From Aselliscus stoliczkanus (Eukaryota > Chordata > Mammalia > Chiroptera > Hipposideridae): 64,000 bases of DNA. The notes under the pieces were generated by a model. It did no database searches. It was not told the DNA's origin and saw only the letters and a list, made by a program, of their open reading frames with translations. Numbering within the stretch: position 1 is the first letter of the stretch; each line of letters starts with the position of its first letter. Location: positions 61,821,213 through 61,885,212 of the forward strand of contig CM066740.1 in NCBI GenBank assembly GCA_033961575.1. Direction: 5' to 3'. This document shows, piece after piece, positions 45,700 to 57,600 of this stretch. The position numbers were made by a program, and so were the translations under genes.

Positions 45700-46856
45700 G
45701 CCTTTTCATATGTTACTCTTATCTGCTTTGGTCATCAAAGTTATTTAGCCTCATAAAATGAGTTATGGAATATTCTCTCTTTTTCTATACCAGGATTAGA
45801 ATTCTCTCCCTCAAATGTTTGCTAGGATTCATCCCTAAAACCATGTGTGCATCGCACCTTTGATTTCAGGGGATTTTTAAAAAATACCTGTTTAATGACT
45901 TTAATTGTTACAGAGCTATTCACATTTTCTTTTTGTCTTAAGTCAATTTTGATGAATTGTATTATTCTATGAAATCTGTTTTTTCAAAGTTTTCAAAATT
46001 TTTGGCATCAGAGCATGATTTTTTCTTTATCGTTTCAATATCTGTAATTATTCGTTCTTTAAACTATTTCTTTGAACCTTATGTCTTGTTTTCTTGATCA
46101 AACATTCCAGAGTTGTCATTCTTTTTGATCTCTTCAAAAGCCAATTTTTAGTTTTGACAATCATCTCATGCCTTTGTTTTTCAGTTTATTAGTTTCTGCC
46201 TTTATTTTTACTCTTCTATTCTTCATTTTTTTTTTAGTTTATTCCATTGTTCATTACCAGCTCTTTAAGATAAATGCTTAGTCCATTAAATTTCAGACCT
46301 TCTTCATTTCTCATAAAGCATTTCAATCTAAAAATTTCTCACTACATATCACTAACATTTCCAAAGTTTTGAGTTATAGTATTTTTGTTATTATGCAATT
46401 CTCAGTGTTTTTGAATTTCCAATTTATTTTTTCTTTAAACAATGAGTTATTAAAAATGTAGTCTTAAGTTTCCAAAATTAATTTTGTTTTTCTCTGTATG
46501 TGTACATAAAACTGTGAAATTTAAGTTTAATTTTATATTTTTATTCCAATGTAGTTTAATTGTGGTCAGAGATGGAAGTCCATGTGAAATAAATTCTTTG
46601 GAATTTACTTTATCTTGCTATATGACAAAAGCATTGTCATGCTTAGTAAATGTTTCAAATTTTTGGTCTGGTACTAGGGCATCAGGGAGGTTTGGGAAAT
46701 GCTGCTGTAAACCAAGGAATTTCATTATTCCATTCAAATCTTCCTTGTTTGTATTAGTTTATGTCCATATCACTTATTGGAATAGTTGTGTTCAAATATT
46801 CCAGAATGATGGTGGATTTTTCATTTTTTCTTTTAATTTTGTCAATTTTAAATAAA
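45700..46856 (-). mobile_element. Old L1 ORF2 fragment (antisense)
   Basis: Antisense L1 ORF2: TCATAAAATGAGTTATGGAA, TTCTCTCTTTTTCTATACCA, AAATCTGTTTTTTCAAAG, TTTTGATCTCTTCAAAAGCC, AATTTTTAGTTTTGACAATC, then TTTAATTGTGGTCAGAGATG and the TTCAAATATTCCAGAATGAT segment. The 123-codon plus frame at 46484-46855 is an antisense shadow. The palindromic mariner copy B abuts its right end. Confidence 0.7.
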
Positions 46857-46964
46857 TATGAGATGTGATCAAAAAATATGTTTAAATTAAAAGACAATTT
46901 ATTACAGAAGACACATTGGTGTTAATCCCCATCAAAACTCCTCCTTGCTTTGAACATACTTATC

Positions 46965-47159
46965 CTATCCTTCTTGCCACTTTCTGAAGCCATTCTGAAA
47001 GTCCTCTTTTGTGAGTGTCTTTAGTTGTGCTGTTGTGGCTGCTTCGGTGTCCTGAATTGATTCAAACTGTTTACCTTTCATGGTCATTTTGACTTTGGGG
47101 AAGAACCAGAAGTCGCACTGTGCCATATCCAGTGAATAAGGTGGATGAGGACACACCAT
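46965..47159 (-). pseudogene. Mariner transposase 3'-half remnant, left arm of B
   Basis: A 64-codon stretch, HPPYSLDMAQCDFWFFPK then AQLKTLTKEDFQNGFRKW, keeps the last catalytic Asp region. Continuing upstream beyond the inserted SINE, the same strand gives HHDNALCHT at about 47328. No N-terminal half is present. Confidence 0.85.
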
Positions 47160-47162
47160 AAT

Positions 47163-47276
47163 ATTTTTTTGTTATTTTTTTAGGGCAGTGTCACTGGCCC
47201 TCATATGTGGGACCCGAACCGGGGCCACTGGCTTCCCAAACCAGCGCCCAACCACCGCACCACTCGCCTGGCCTCA
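47163..47276 (-). mobile_element. Short tRNA-derived SINE (copy 4)
   Basis: Minus-strand SINE inside the left arm of the palindromic mariner. The 5' end is at about 47276, the core GGGCAGTGTCACTGGCCCTC, and the tail is an interrupted T-run. The mariner resumes with CATAATGTTTTTATTTGACA, and a short CATAAT duplication flanks the insert. It post-dates the mariner. Confidence 0.88.
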
Positions 47277-47593
47277 TAATGTTTTTATTTGACAGAAAGT
47301 GTCATACCAGAATCAATGTGTGACACAGAGCATTGTCATGATGGAGGATGATTTATGGCACGCTTTAAAACACTTCTTTGAACCGTAGCTCACACCCGAC
47401 TTCACCAAACAAATTGAAAGTTGTCACACACTGTTACTAAGGTTCAACGTGCTGCTTCCTAATTAAAGATCCCTGCCTTTCCATTGGATGGCACTCGGCA
47501 GCAGCATTCACCATAATTTGTGATCACAACAGAAAGGCTCTGTGTCACATATCGCTTCTGGTACATGGCCATTTCTGTCAGAAACATTATGGT

Positions 47594-47797
47594 GTGTCCT
47601 CATCCACCTTATTCACTGGATATGGCACAGTGCGACTTCTGGTCTTCCCCAAAGTCAAAATGACCATGAAAGGTAAACAGTTTGAATCAATTCAGGACAC
47701 CGAGGCAACCATGACAACGCAACTAAAGACACTCACAAAAGAGGACTTCCAGAACGGCTTTAGAAAGTGGCAAGAACGATGGGATAAGTGTGTTTGA
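47594..47797 (+). pseudogene. Mariner transposase 3'-half remnant, right arm of B
   Basis: A 67-codon stretch with FPKVKMTMKGKQFESIQD and a C-terminal FRKWQERWDKCV. A frameshift separates the catalytic block (SSSTLFTGYGTVRL reads where HPPYSLDLAP should be). Non-functional. Confidence 0.85.
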
Positions 47798-47899
47798 AGC
47801 AAGGGGGAGTATTTTGAGGAGGATTAATATGATTTTTATTGTAATACACTTTTAAAATTTAAATATTCACCATATTGTTTGATTATACCTCATATGCAT

Positions 47900-50670
47900 A
47901 CATTATTATTTTGTCATTCTAAGGCACACAACTAAATTCGTGGCTTAGCTTTAGCAACTATTGGTTTGTCGGAAGAGTCATGATGCATTTTTGCAATGAA
48001 AAACATAGAAAAAATATATCATGACTTTTCTGACAACCCAATAAAAAGAAATGTGTAGCCTGCTCAGGCATAATATTCTCCCTAACACTTTCCCCTAACC
48101 CACTGACATTTCCTATGCTAATTTAAATTTTCCCTGTTTTATTGTTTTATTTTTAAATTTTTTCTTTGTAAATTTATTACATGTATTTACCATTAGCACC
48201 TAAAGCCTTCATGGAATCAGCAGGGATATAAGTACACACATAGATACATGATAAATATATATAATATAGAGACAGATACATAGCTGTGTACATATGTATG
48301 ATTTTAATTTATAGAGCAAAAGGAGTAGATGGATGAGCCCATGACCCCTATGCCAGTATCAAAGACCCTCTCTACTGGAAAAGACAAACCATTGAGCTAT
48401 TACATAGCATATTTATATTATTCAAAAGATAGAAAAATACCTCTCTTATTTAGTAATATTCTAATACTATAGATTTTAGAGCAAGGTTAAAAATTCACAA
48501 GGTTTTTGGATTTTCTGCTTCTTTAAGTATTGCTTCCAGATTCATAGGAGGATTATTTCACCCTTTGTATTGAAGACTTACTTATAGCTCTTTGTTCTGT
48601 AAAAAAGAAATGACTTATTTATAGGATAGTATCTTGTTTGCATAAATTCACCTGCTGGGTAAAAGGAGGGGAGGTTGTGTGCTTTGCTAGAGTCTGCATT
48701 ATTTTGGCAATTTCTGTAAGTGCCTTCTGAGGGGACCATGCAGCCAGCTCCTGTTGTTCCAGGTTTAAGATACTGTCCTTGGATACATCCTGGTGGTGAT
48801 GATGTAGGCCCAGCTGTTTAGGGTGGCTTACTGGAAATGTTTGAAAAACAATTAAAACTTTCTTCATGCCCTAACCTCCTGTCTTCCTAGCATTAAAACC
48901 ACCCTTTGTAATTTCCTTGATTTCCTCACATTGACTGGGCCTGAAGGGAACATTTATTTATGCCATAGCAAACATAGCATAACTGGTATTTTGGCTGACA
49001 AAACAGATTTATTTCTGTGCTTGTCTAACCTCCTCTTCTGACAGCAGAACTTTGGGAGTTAGCTTTCTTAACAAGTGCCTATGCAATGCCAGTGGAAGAC
49101 AGCTGTCTGGTTATTCCAGGAACACAGAAATGGTTGTGGATTACTTCATTTTTCATTTATTGGCTTAAAAAAATAACTCTGTTAAAACCTGAGTATGACT
49201 TCAGAAATCAATAGAGATTGCACTGTAGTCAGCTTTCAAAATAATGGTGAGTTGTTCCATCTGATAGCGTAGCTTCAGGGCCCTATAAATTTTCTATTGG
49301 AATCTTCGTAGGGGCCACAGAGATTGAGATGGGTAACGATGCATGCCAGTCCTGAGGGAGGCTATAAACCATAAACATAGTTTCAGATTAAATCGTTTTC
49401 TAGCAAAACTAGTATCATTAGATCGTCACTTGTAGAATCAGCCATTTTTATAAATACATGTATGGAACAGATAAAGCACTGGACGTTTCTCCCCTATGAA
49501 AACAGTGTGATTTCCAATTTCTGTTAAAAGGACCTTGATTTTAAAACAAACAAAAACTAAAAACGCTAACAACCAAGTGAAAACTGTGAGGACTCTTCTC
49601 CAGTGACATAATGTTGTTTCAGATACTTCAGGAGTATTTATCGGAAACAATACTGTGTTTTGAAAGTCCATTATTTGACTATTATTCATCTTGTTTTTAA
49701 TGCCCTCATGGCATTGTTCAGATGACTGCGCCAAGAACAAAACAGAAGATACAATACCATTTTGAAAATGACAATATCTCCCTAAATTCCTGTTATGCCC
49801 TTAACAATATATATTATACTCTCTTTTTATATTTTGAGCAGAATATTATTAAAAAGGAATCAATGGTCTTTGTAGCCCCTCCAATGAATTCAAGTGTTAA
49901 ATGGCACTTGAAGCCAGTTGGAACTCCTCAGGTAGCTTTTTGAAAGCTGCACTGTCCTGGCAAAACATAGGGGGAGGAAGGATGAGAAGTGGCCTCTGAG
50001 TCCTTCTGAAGAATACATGAGTCAACCTTACAACCAGAGAGCAATGCTATGGGTTCATTTAGTCCCTCTATTGTCCTATAACTACACTGAAAACGTGGTT
50101 GATGAGTGTCTGTCTTCATACCAGAGGCACTTAATAGATTTCTGTAGGAAGACAAATGCTCTGGCAGATAGATTATATTAATCTAGGAGTCAGCCAGGTT
50201 GGATCTAACCTCTGGCAATCTGGAGCCTCAAGTTCTCCAAAGATAGGGAAACTAATCCTTACCAGCTGCTTACAAGGAGGGAAAGATCAAATTTATAAAG
50301 TAATTGAACTTCTTATTAACAAAAATCATCTATCAATGTATGTTACATTATGAAAAAGAATTAGCCTGTCCACAATTTGCTTTCATTTTGCTTTTGATTA
50401 ATTGGATCGAGCATTGTCAACCAGGACTCCACAAGGAAATGTAATTAGCATTATTGATGTTAATGATGACTGAGGGTTGATGGGGAGCCAGATGTCTACA
50501 CAGAATTAAGAAAAAACGTTCACTAACTGTAATAGTCCTGTGATCTAATTTAAAGAAAGTAACAGAAAAAAATTTCACTGAAATTTTTAACATCAAAGAG
50601 CTAAGTGATAAAGCAATCAAAAATTAGAAGAAAGACAATAAAGAAGTAAAAAAAGGTATACACAAGAAAA
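47900..50670. other. Unique or unrecognised sequence
   Basis: No gene or firmly named repeat. A minus-strand frame at 48619-48867 (82 codons, rich in His and Gln) shows no recognisable domain. The segment 50340-50470 is AT-rich, repeat-free and has TTGATTAATTGGAT and GTAATTAGCATTATTGATG, possible homeodomain sites. Confidence 0.4.
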
Positions 50671-50676
50671 AGTAAG

Positions 50677-50708
50677 CGTGTGTGTGTGTGTGTGTGTATG
50701 TGTGTGTA
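50677..50708. repeat. (GT)n microsatellite
   Basis: Imperfect GT run with one TATG interruption. Confidence 0.9.
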
Positions 50709-50914
50709 TTTGACAGGAAAAGTGGAGAGTTGAGACGGAACTGGTAATAATGGTTTGCAGACTTGTAATGATTTCATGCTTTGGGGCAAAGTTAAGAAAT
50801 TCTAGGCTAGTTTTCTCTTGGTTACTTTCATCCCATGCTCACCCTTTCGAATAGGCCCAAACCACTGCTTTTCCTTATCTATTTACATACTCGTTTCATA
50901 CATTTTTATCATCT

Positions 50915-51080
50915 ACTGTATATAAAAAAACTATGCTAGGTGTGTGGGTGAGAGAAAAATACACATGACATAGTCATCTGTTCTCAAAGAATCCATGTTT
51001 CAATAAGAAAGATAAGACATAGACACAAATCATTTCTATTTAAGGGAATATGATAAAGACTAATACAAGACAGCAGGGAA
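50915..51080 (-). repeat. L2 fragment (antisense)
   Basis: ACTATGCTAGGTGTGTGGGT, CATCTGTTCTCAAAGAATCC and AAGACATAGACACAAATCAT follow the antisense L2 order. Confidence 0.5.
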
Positions 51081-51849
51081 AGGAAAAAGGTCTATTTCCA
51101 GATAGTGTGATCAGAGAAGCTTTTGAAAGGGGTTGTTTCCATCTGACTCATGCTATTTCCCATTACTACTGAAAACTCATTACCTCTTATACAGATAAAT
51201 TGAGTAATGCTGAAATTAAGATAAATTGGTATGACAACACCAACTCTCAGATTATCTCTACTTATTCCAAGCACCAAAAACATTCTGTCCTCTTGGCTTT
51301 CTATATTTTGTGAAGTCACCCTTCAGTCCCCTTAGACACATCCTAGTAAACAAGTGCCACTTCTGACATACTGGGTTGGGTTGCTACACTTTTAGACCTG
51401 AGTATTTTAATGACTTTTTGCTCCCCACTAGATCTTGTTGGGAAATAATGTGAAAGGTTAATGTTACTGGCCATCTGCATTTAACATTGCTCAGGGTTGT
51501 GTTGGAAGCCTAAATGATCAAGTCCAATTTTGCCTCTAATTGTCTCGGGGACAAAGACAATTATTTAGCCACTAGGCATCTGGATAAGGATAGGACTCAA
51601 TAAAACAAAGACCCCCTAAAGGATGGTGACTCAGATTGCATATCAAATATATAGTGATTAGAATTTTTTCCCTTTAACGAAAGGTCTTTCTTACTCCTTT
51701 TTAACAGGAAAAAAGAGAAATAATCCAGCACAATGATTTTTCCAGAAGACAATAACATGGTTTCTTTGGACCTTGTTCTCAATGAATGCTCATGTCAATA
51801 AACTGAGACAGTCTTCTCATAAAAAATATACAATGTGCCCCCAATTAAG

Positions 51850-53372
51850 CCACATCTACACTGTCAACTAATCTTTGACTTGGATGCCAAAAGTACACAA
51901 TGAGAAAAGGATAGCTTCTTCAATAATGGTGTTGGGAAAACTGGATATCCACATGCAAAAGAATGAAATAGGACCTTGATCTTACACAATACACAAAAAT
52001 TAACTCAAAAAGGATTAAACTATAAGACCTGAAATGATAAAACTCCTACAAGAAAGCACAGGGAAAATTTTTTTGACATTGGTCTTGGCAATTTGTTTGT
52101 TTGTTTGTTTTTGATATGACACCAAAAGGACAGGCAACAAAAATGTAAAAATAAACAAGTAGAACTATATCAAACTAAAAAGCTTCTGCATAGCAAAGGA
52201 AACAATCAACAAAATGAAAAGGCAACCAATGGAATGGGAGAAAATGTTTGCAAATCATATATCTGATACGGGGTTAATATCTAAAATACATAAGAAACAC
52301 ACAACTCAGTAGCAAAGAAAGCCCCAATCATCCAACTTAAAAATAGGCAAAGTATCTGAATAGACATTTTCCCAAGGAAGATAAACAAATGGCCAACGGA
52401 TGCATGAGAAGGTGCCCAATATCACTAATCATCAGAGAAATGCAAATGTAAACAACAATGAGATATCACCTCATACCTATTAAAATGGCTATTAATAAAA
52501 AGACAAGAGATCAATATTGGCAAGGATATAGAGAAAAGAAAAACTTTGTACACTGTTGATGAGAATGTAAATTGGTATAGTCATTATGAACAACGTTATG
52601 GAGATTCCTCAAAAAATTCAAAAAAAGGACAACCATATTCCTCAGCAGTTCCACTCTGAGTATTTATCAAAAGGAAATGAAACCACAGATATCCGCACTC
52701 CTCTGTTCATTGCAGCATTGCTCACAGTAGCCAAGACATGGAAATAACCTAAGTGTCCACTCACAGATGAATGAATAAAGAACATTAAATATATACATAT
52801 GTAAATATACTATGTATGTAAAATGGAATATAACCCAGACATAAAAAGGAAGGAAATCCTGCCATATGACAATATGAATGAACCTGGATGGCATCATGCT
52901 AAGTAAAATAAGCCAGACACAAAAAGATAAGAACTGTATGATCTCACTTATATGTGGAATCTACAAAAAAACTCACAGAACCAGAGAGTGGAACAATGAT
53001 TACCAAGGGCTTGAGGAGAGGGAGAGTTGGGGGGAGGGAAAAGATGGGAAGATGTTGGTTAAAAAGTACAAATTTTCAGTTATAAGTTGAATAAGTTCTG
53101 AGGATCTAATGCACAGCATGTGACTATAGTTAATAATACTATGTTGTATACTTGAAATTTTCTAAGAGACTACAGTTTAAGTGTTCTCACCACACACACA
53201 CACAAAAATGGTAATTATGTGAGGTGATGAATGTATTAAATAACTTTATTGTGGTAATCATTTCACAATTCATATGCATATTAAATCATGTTGTACACCT
53301 TTCAAAAACCACGTTGTACAACCTAAATATATAAGATTTTATTTGTCAGTCATACATCAATAAAGATGGAAA
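51850..53372 (+). mobile_element. 5'-truncated L1 with 3' UTR
   Basis: Plus-strand L1 from late ORF2 to its end: AACTAATCTTTGACTTGGAT, GGTGTTGGGAAAACTGGATA, AAAAAGCTTCTGCATAGCAA, TTGCAAATCATATATCTGAT, CATCAGAGAAATGCAAATG, CATTGCAGCATTGCTCACAG, then the 3' UTR motifs ATGATCTCACTTATATGTGG, GTTGTATACTTGAAATTTTC and CATCAATAAAGATGG. The reading frame is broken by several indels. It resembles the mammalian L1MA/L1MB-type 3' ends. No full ORF survives. Confidence 0.9.
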
Positions 53373-53564
53373 AAATATGTATACAATGTGATCTGGAAGG
53401 TGCTGCAAAAATGCCAGAAAGTCAGAGAAAATCATGAAACAAGGCTGATCACTATAAATATTCAAACAGGAATTTTTTTGTGGAAGTTATTTCTCTTCTT
53501 TCTGCAGTTGGTATCCCTTCTCTTTGAGGAAAACAAGAAACTTTTGATAAAGTCTTGGGGATAA

Positions 53565-53775
53565 AGAGCTATTATGTATGGAATGCCTGCTTTATACTAA
53601 GCAGTTTATATGTTTCATTTAGCTTTTTCCTGTACTGTGCAATATTACCCTCACTTACAGGGGAGGAAATAGAGGCTCAGAGGACAAGTGTCTTGATTCC
53701 AGGTGTCAGACTCATAAGTGCTGGAGTCAGGATTCACATTTAAGACTGTCTAACTCGAAACTTGTACCTGTTTCT
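53565..53775 (-). repeat. MIR element (antisense)
   Basis: TATGGAATGCCTGCTTTATA, CCTCACTTACAGGGGAGGAA, ATAGAGGCTCAGAGGACAAG and GTGCTGGAGTCAGGATTCAC in antisense MIR order. Confidence 0.8.
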
Positions 53776-54134
53776 GTAGGCCATAAAGCCACAGGATAAT
53801 GGTTACACCTAAGTACTTGGGAATAAGATGTGATCATAGAGGGAAAGAAATGAAAGAATCAAGGAAAATCATTCAGCCTACCAAAAGTGGAAATAAAACA
53901 AAGAGAATGACTTGCTAGCATATAGTTATAATTTGATGCTAATTTTTAATCTGTTGTACAGCAACTTTCTAAGTGCTGCTGAAAATGTTACATGTAAAGT
54001 GTACACCCTCCTAGATTGTCCTGTGGCCTATGTATTTATTCTGGAGCTCTTCCAGGACCAGCCAAAAATCTCGGATGTTTCCGAGAAGCTTAGCAAGGCT
54101 AGAGGTCAGGAGCAGGCTGTTTGCTGTGCTGACG

Positions 54135-54260
54135 TGTTCACATGGCTTTCAACTTTCCTGCCTTAAGTTCCATTCTCTCCATGATGTATGCTTGATTTTA
54201 CACAAATCACTTAAACTTTTACAATTGCTGTTTCTAAACTATAAAAGAGAAGGGAAATCA
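54135..54260 (+). repeat. MIR fragment
   Basis: TTTCAACTTTCCTGCCTTAA, ATTTTACACAAATCACTTAA and GTTTCTAAACTATAAAAGAG are a diverged MIR core. Confidence 0.5.
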
Positions 54261-55024
54261 TCTTTACAGTTTCTGCAGCTTTAATGTTTGGTAAATTATA
54301 ACTTAAAATACTCTTTATTTTTATAAAACAGATATTTGTGTATTATTTTGGTTGACTAGCCAGGTATTTTGAAAATTATTAGTGAAAATCCAGCAATCAT
54401 AGAACAAAAATGAAGATTCTCAAATTGGTTACTCATCTATTATCAAGAAAAGTGATTACTATTCAACCGATTTAAACTCAGCTTATTATTTAAAAACTAA
54501 CTGACAATAACTATTAAATACATAATATTGTGTTAAAATTAAGTGACTGTTGGTAAGCCCATAGTGATTAAACTGAATGTAAATCTACATTGTAAGCATT
54601 AAAGACAGCACACTCTAAACTGCAATAATATTTCATCTAAATTAAAACGGCCAGTTAAGAAAAATAATATGAGAAAACTTTTATGTAAGGTGTTTATTTT
54701 CCTTTTCTTATTTTTTTGTTGTATTTTGGTTGTCCTCAATGAAAACAAAAATATTAATAACATCTTATCCTTGCGTGGTTTTTATGATTTGCCAGAAAGT
54801 TCCGTAGGCAGTGGAGTTTCAACTCATGTGGGGATTATGTTTTGAAGTCATTTCATAAGGTGAAAATCACATATGGATAAAATTACCCACAAAAATCCGT
54901 TAGCCCATAAGGACGAGTACACATGGTTTTATACACGTGTATGAAGGTAGTATTTACGGTGTAAAGTATAAAACAAAGAACAGTATACAAAATTCATTCC
55001 AGAAAGTATTAATTGCATAAAAGA
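54261..55024. other. Unique or unrecognised AT-rich sequence
   Basis: Nothing recognised. No open frame of note. Confidence 0.45.
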
Positions 55025-55042
55025 GGGCACCTAGTTATTTTA

Positions 55043-55155
55043 TTTTATTTATTTATTTTTTTGAGGGCAGTGTCACTGGCCCTCACATGTGGGACCGAAC
55101 CGGGGCCGCTGGCTTCCCAAACCAGCGCTTAACCGCCGCACCACTCAGCCGGCCC
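55043..55155 (-). mobile_element. Short tRNA-derived SINE (copy 5)
   Basis: Minus-strand SINE with near-consensus body (CCGAACCGGGGCCGCTGGC) and 5' end GGGCCGGCTG on its own strand at 55155. The target duplication GGGCACCTAGTTATTTTA is 18 bp and perfect (55025-55042 and 55156-55173). One of the youngest-looking insertions in the window. Confidence 0.95.
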
Positions 55156-55254
55156 GGGCACCTAGTTATTTTAATGTTGTGGGAGAATGCACATCATTTG
55201 TGTAACATAAATGCAAATGTCATGCTGCCCCTCTGTGTGAGTTGCACAGCATCC

Positions 55255-55410
55255 CTTGTGAGCTACAGATTATTATATTCCTGTGTGGAGGAAGAGAAGG
55301 CTTACAGTGTTTTCCAAACTTATCCAGAGCTGCAGAGCTAGTAAGTGGCAAAGCTACAATTCAAAGCTTTGAAACTTCAGGTCCAGTTGTCTTTCTACTA
55401 CCGGGTAATG
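55255..55410 (-). repeat. MIR fragment (antisense)
   Basis: CCAGAGCTGCAGAGCTAGTA, AGTGGCAAAGCTACAATTCA and CTTCAGGTCCAGTTGTCTTT follow the antisense MIR end. Confidence 0.7.
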
Positions 55411-56399
55411 GGCTCTATGTTTATTTTACTTTCCTGCTGAAGTAAGTTTTTTTTACAACCTCGCTGAATTTTAAGGGTTTTCTCACGACAGTTAATTTTC
55501 CGGGACAAAATTATCTTCCTCAAATCATTAATTTCATTGATAATTCAGAATGAGAAAAGGCAAAAACAAACAAACAAACAAAAATCCCAATGGTATTACG
55601 TTTGATATAAAAAGTCTGTTACTTAGCTATAATCTGACTCACCACAAACTAGCAATCCAAATTTGCTATTAGGCTACTTTAGATGTGCCAGACTTTCCTG
55701 GAAAAAAGTGTTCTTTGTTACAGCTCCACTTCTGAAGAGAGAAGGGGTAAAGTAGAGGCTGAACTGTGAATACAGAAGTCACTATCTCCCCTGTTTGGCT
55801 TCGGCCCCAAAACAGATTTTAAAGTTTCCGGAGAATGTCCATCAGCTGATATGAGAAATGATAATTAACATCCTGAGTCTTATCTGTTGATACATAAAGC
55901 TTCATTTCGAGGGAAACTGTGTGTAAACTCTTTAATGAATCCTAAGTAATGCCATTGGCTTTCTTGGTCATTTGCTTGTTTCCATTGCTATTTCTCTTGG
56001 AAACAAGAGCAGTCTGTATACTTTGGGGGTACACGTTGTACCTAAAGAGATGGCCCACGAGGACAACCAGTTTTGGTCTGCCCAAAGGCCAACACATAGA
56101 GTTGCAAACCTTGACTTCAGTTCTTATCCAATTAACATTCGGGTGTGGAGGGAGATAATATCATATCCTAACCTCCTGGGCCATGCTTCCTACATAGGAA
56201 ATAGCACAGTGGCATATTTGGACATGTAGAATAAATAAATAATTCAGCTGAGAATATATTCATGTGGGAGTTATGAATACATATATTAATTGACTGTGTT
56301 GTAATTCAAAAAACTGTGTTCATGGAATTTTTCCTGTTCCAGGTTGCTTGCATATTGCTTTTCCAAAGCAGAGAGAAGGCCTGCTGGAAATAAGCCTTT
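55411..56399. other. Unique or unrecognised sequence
   Basis: Contains (CAAA)n at about 55563-55584. Short plus-strand frames at 55949-56229 have no recognisable domain. Confidence 0.4.
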
Positions 56400-56414
56400 C
56401 AGTTCTTTCTCTTT

Positions 56415-56862
56415 TTTTTTTTTCTTTTAAAGATTTTATTGTAGAATTGGGGGAGGGGAACAGACAAGTTGCTGTCCTTTTGTTCTTCAGTCTAGATGAA
56501 GAGGATGTTGCTTCACTGGCCCATGTTGGTATCATCATTGCACTCTTCCCGGGTGAGGCAGATGGGTTGCCAGCCTCTGGACGGCCGCTCACAGCAGCTC
56601 TTGGCTGCTCACATCGGCTGCCGGCTGCTCATGCTGACTGCCGGCCACTCACTGTAGCCTATGGCAGCCCACTGCAGCAGAGGCTGCAGCTATGCTGTCT
56701 CAGAGACTCACAGCAGCCCAGCTCCAGGTGGAGCTATTGTTCACCATCTTAGCTGTAGAGGGCAGTGTCTCTGGCCCTCATATGTAGGATCCGAACCAGG
56801 GCCCTGCTGCTCAGAGCTGGCATCCCAAGCCAGCTCTTAACCAGTGCACCACTCGGCTGGCC
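56415..56862 (-). mobile_element. Long SINE (copy L3), about 448 bp
   Basis: Minus-strand member of the long family, closely matching 36276-36739 (shared GTTGCTGTCCTTTTGTTCTT, GGTATCATCATTGCACTCTT and CCAGCCTCTGGACGG). The 5' end is at 56862. The target duplication CAGTTCTTTxTCTTTTT flanks it (from 56400 and from 56863). The 134-codon plus frame inside is incidental. Confidence 0.9.
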
Positions 56863-56924
56863 CAGTTCTTTTTCTTTTTAAGTGATCTTTCTGCACACTG
56901 AACTACATAGACCTTTTTAGAGTT

Positions 56925-57018
56925 GATAATTATCATTATTTTTCAGAAGAGAAGCTGAGTCCTCTCAGTGTTAAATGATTTATCCTGGAACATACAGAGC
57001 TGGGGCTAGATGAAATTT
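56925..57018 (-). repeat. MIR fragment (antisense)
   Basis: TAATTATCATTATTTTTCAG, AAGAGAAGCTGAGTCCTCTC and CATACAGAGCTGGGGCTAGA are an antisense MIR core. Confidence 0.6.
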
Positions 57019-57424
57019 TTATTAACTCGTTGGTTCTTGAAAAGGTATTGAAAACCTACCACATGCCAGGGATTTTTGTTCTTTTCACCACATTGCGCTT
57101 ACTGTAGTTTTACTGGAAATGTGAAATAATAAAAAAATGGTATAATGTGATTCCAGTGTGTGAGAGATTTCAGGTCTTGGTCCAGGTAAGACTTGCTAAT
57201 GATGATTTCTAGGAAAATGATTTGCAGCTGTCTTGCAAGCCATGTGGCTGAAATGAGGCAAAGGGTGGATGATAAGAAAGGAGACCTGGGGTGAGTAAAC
57301 CTTGACTGTCTCACTATGTGTTTTCTTTAGGGAAAAGAAATATTTTCCTCAAAAAGTTGGCAACTAGAGGAAAAAGAAAAAAGAAACACATTCAGTGAGG
57401 CACAGGAATTGTAGTGTGTCCTCT

Positions 57425-57600
57425 TTCAGGGCTGGCTTCATGGATGCCTGACCTGTGCAGTCACACAGGACCCAGCATTTAGATGCACATGATTTAATGC
57501 CCTGCAGAGGCCATCTTGGAATTTTTAATAACTTTTCATCAGGAGGGCCCAGGTTTCCGTTTTTTTACCGAGCCCAGCAATTATATAGCTTCCCTGCTCC
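57425..57600 (+). repeat. Ancient interspersed repeat fragment (family unnamed)
   Basis: GGGCTGGCTTCATGGATGCC, CTGTGCAGTCACACAGGACC, CAGCATTTAGATGCAC, then a segment shared with 244-334. The wording recurs in mammalian genomes. I cannot name the family with confidence; a DNA-transposon class MITE is likely. Confidence 0.5.

Larger units (their letters stand above)
46857..47894. mobile_element. Palindromic mariner element (copy B), SINE-interrupted
   Basis: Outer ends are TATGAGATGTGATCAAAAAA at 46857 and, on the other strand, TATGAGGTATAATCAAACAA at 47894. The left arm is transposase-coding on the minus strand and the right arm on the plus. The centre, about 47300-47575, is the reverse complement of copy A's centre, so the two elements are the same composite inserted in opposite orientation. 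Both arms keep the 27 bp (47058-47084 and 47663-47689) missing from both arms of A. A short SINE interrupts the left arm. Confidence 0.9.

Noticed and set aside
46484..46855. 123-codon plus frame
   Set aside because: Antisense shadow of an old L1 ORF2 fragment.
48619..48867. 82-codon minus frame as an exon
   Set aside because: No domain recognised and no supporting splice or conservation evidence available.
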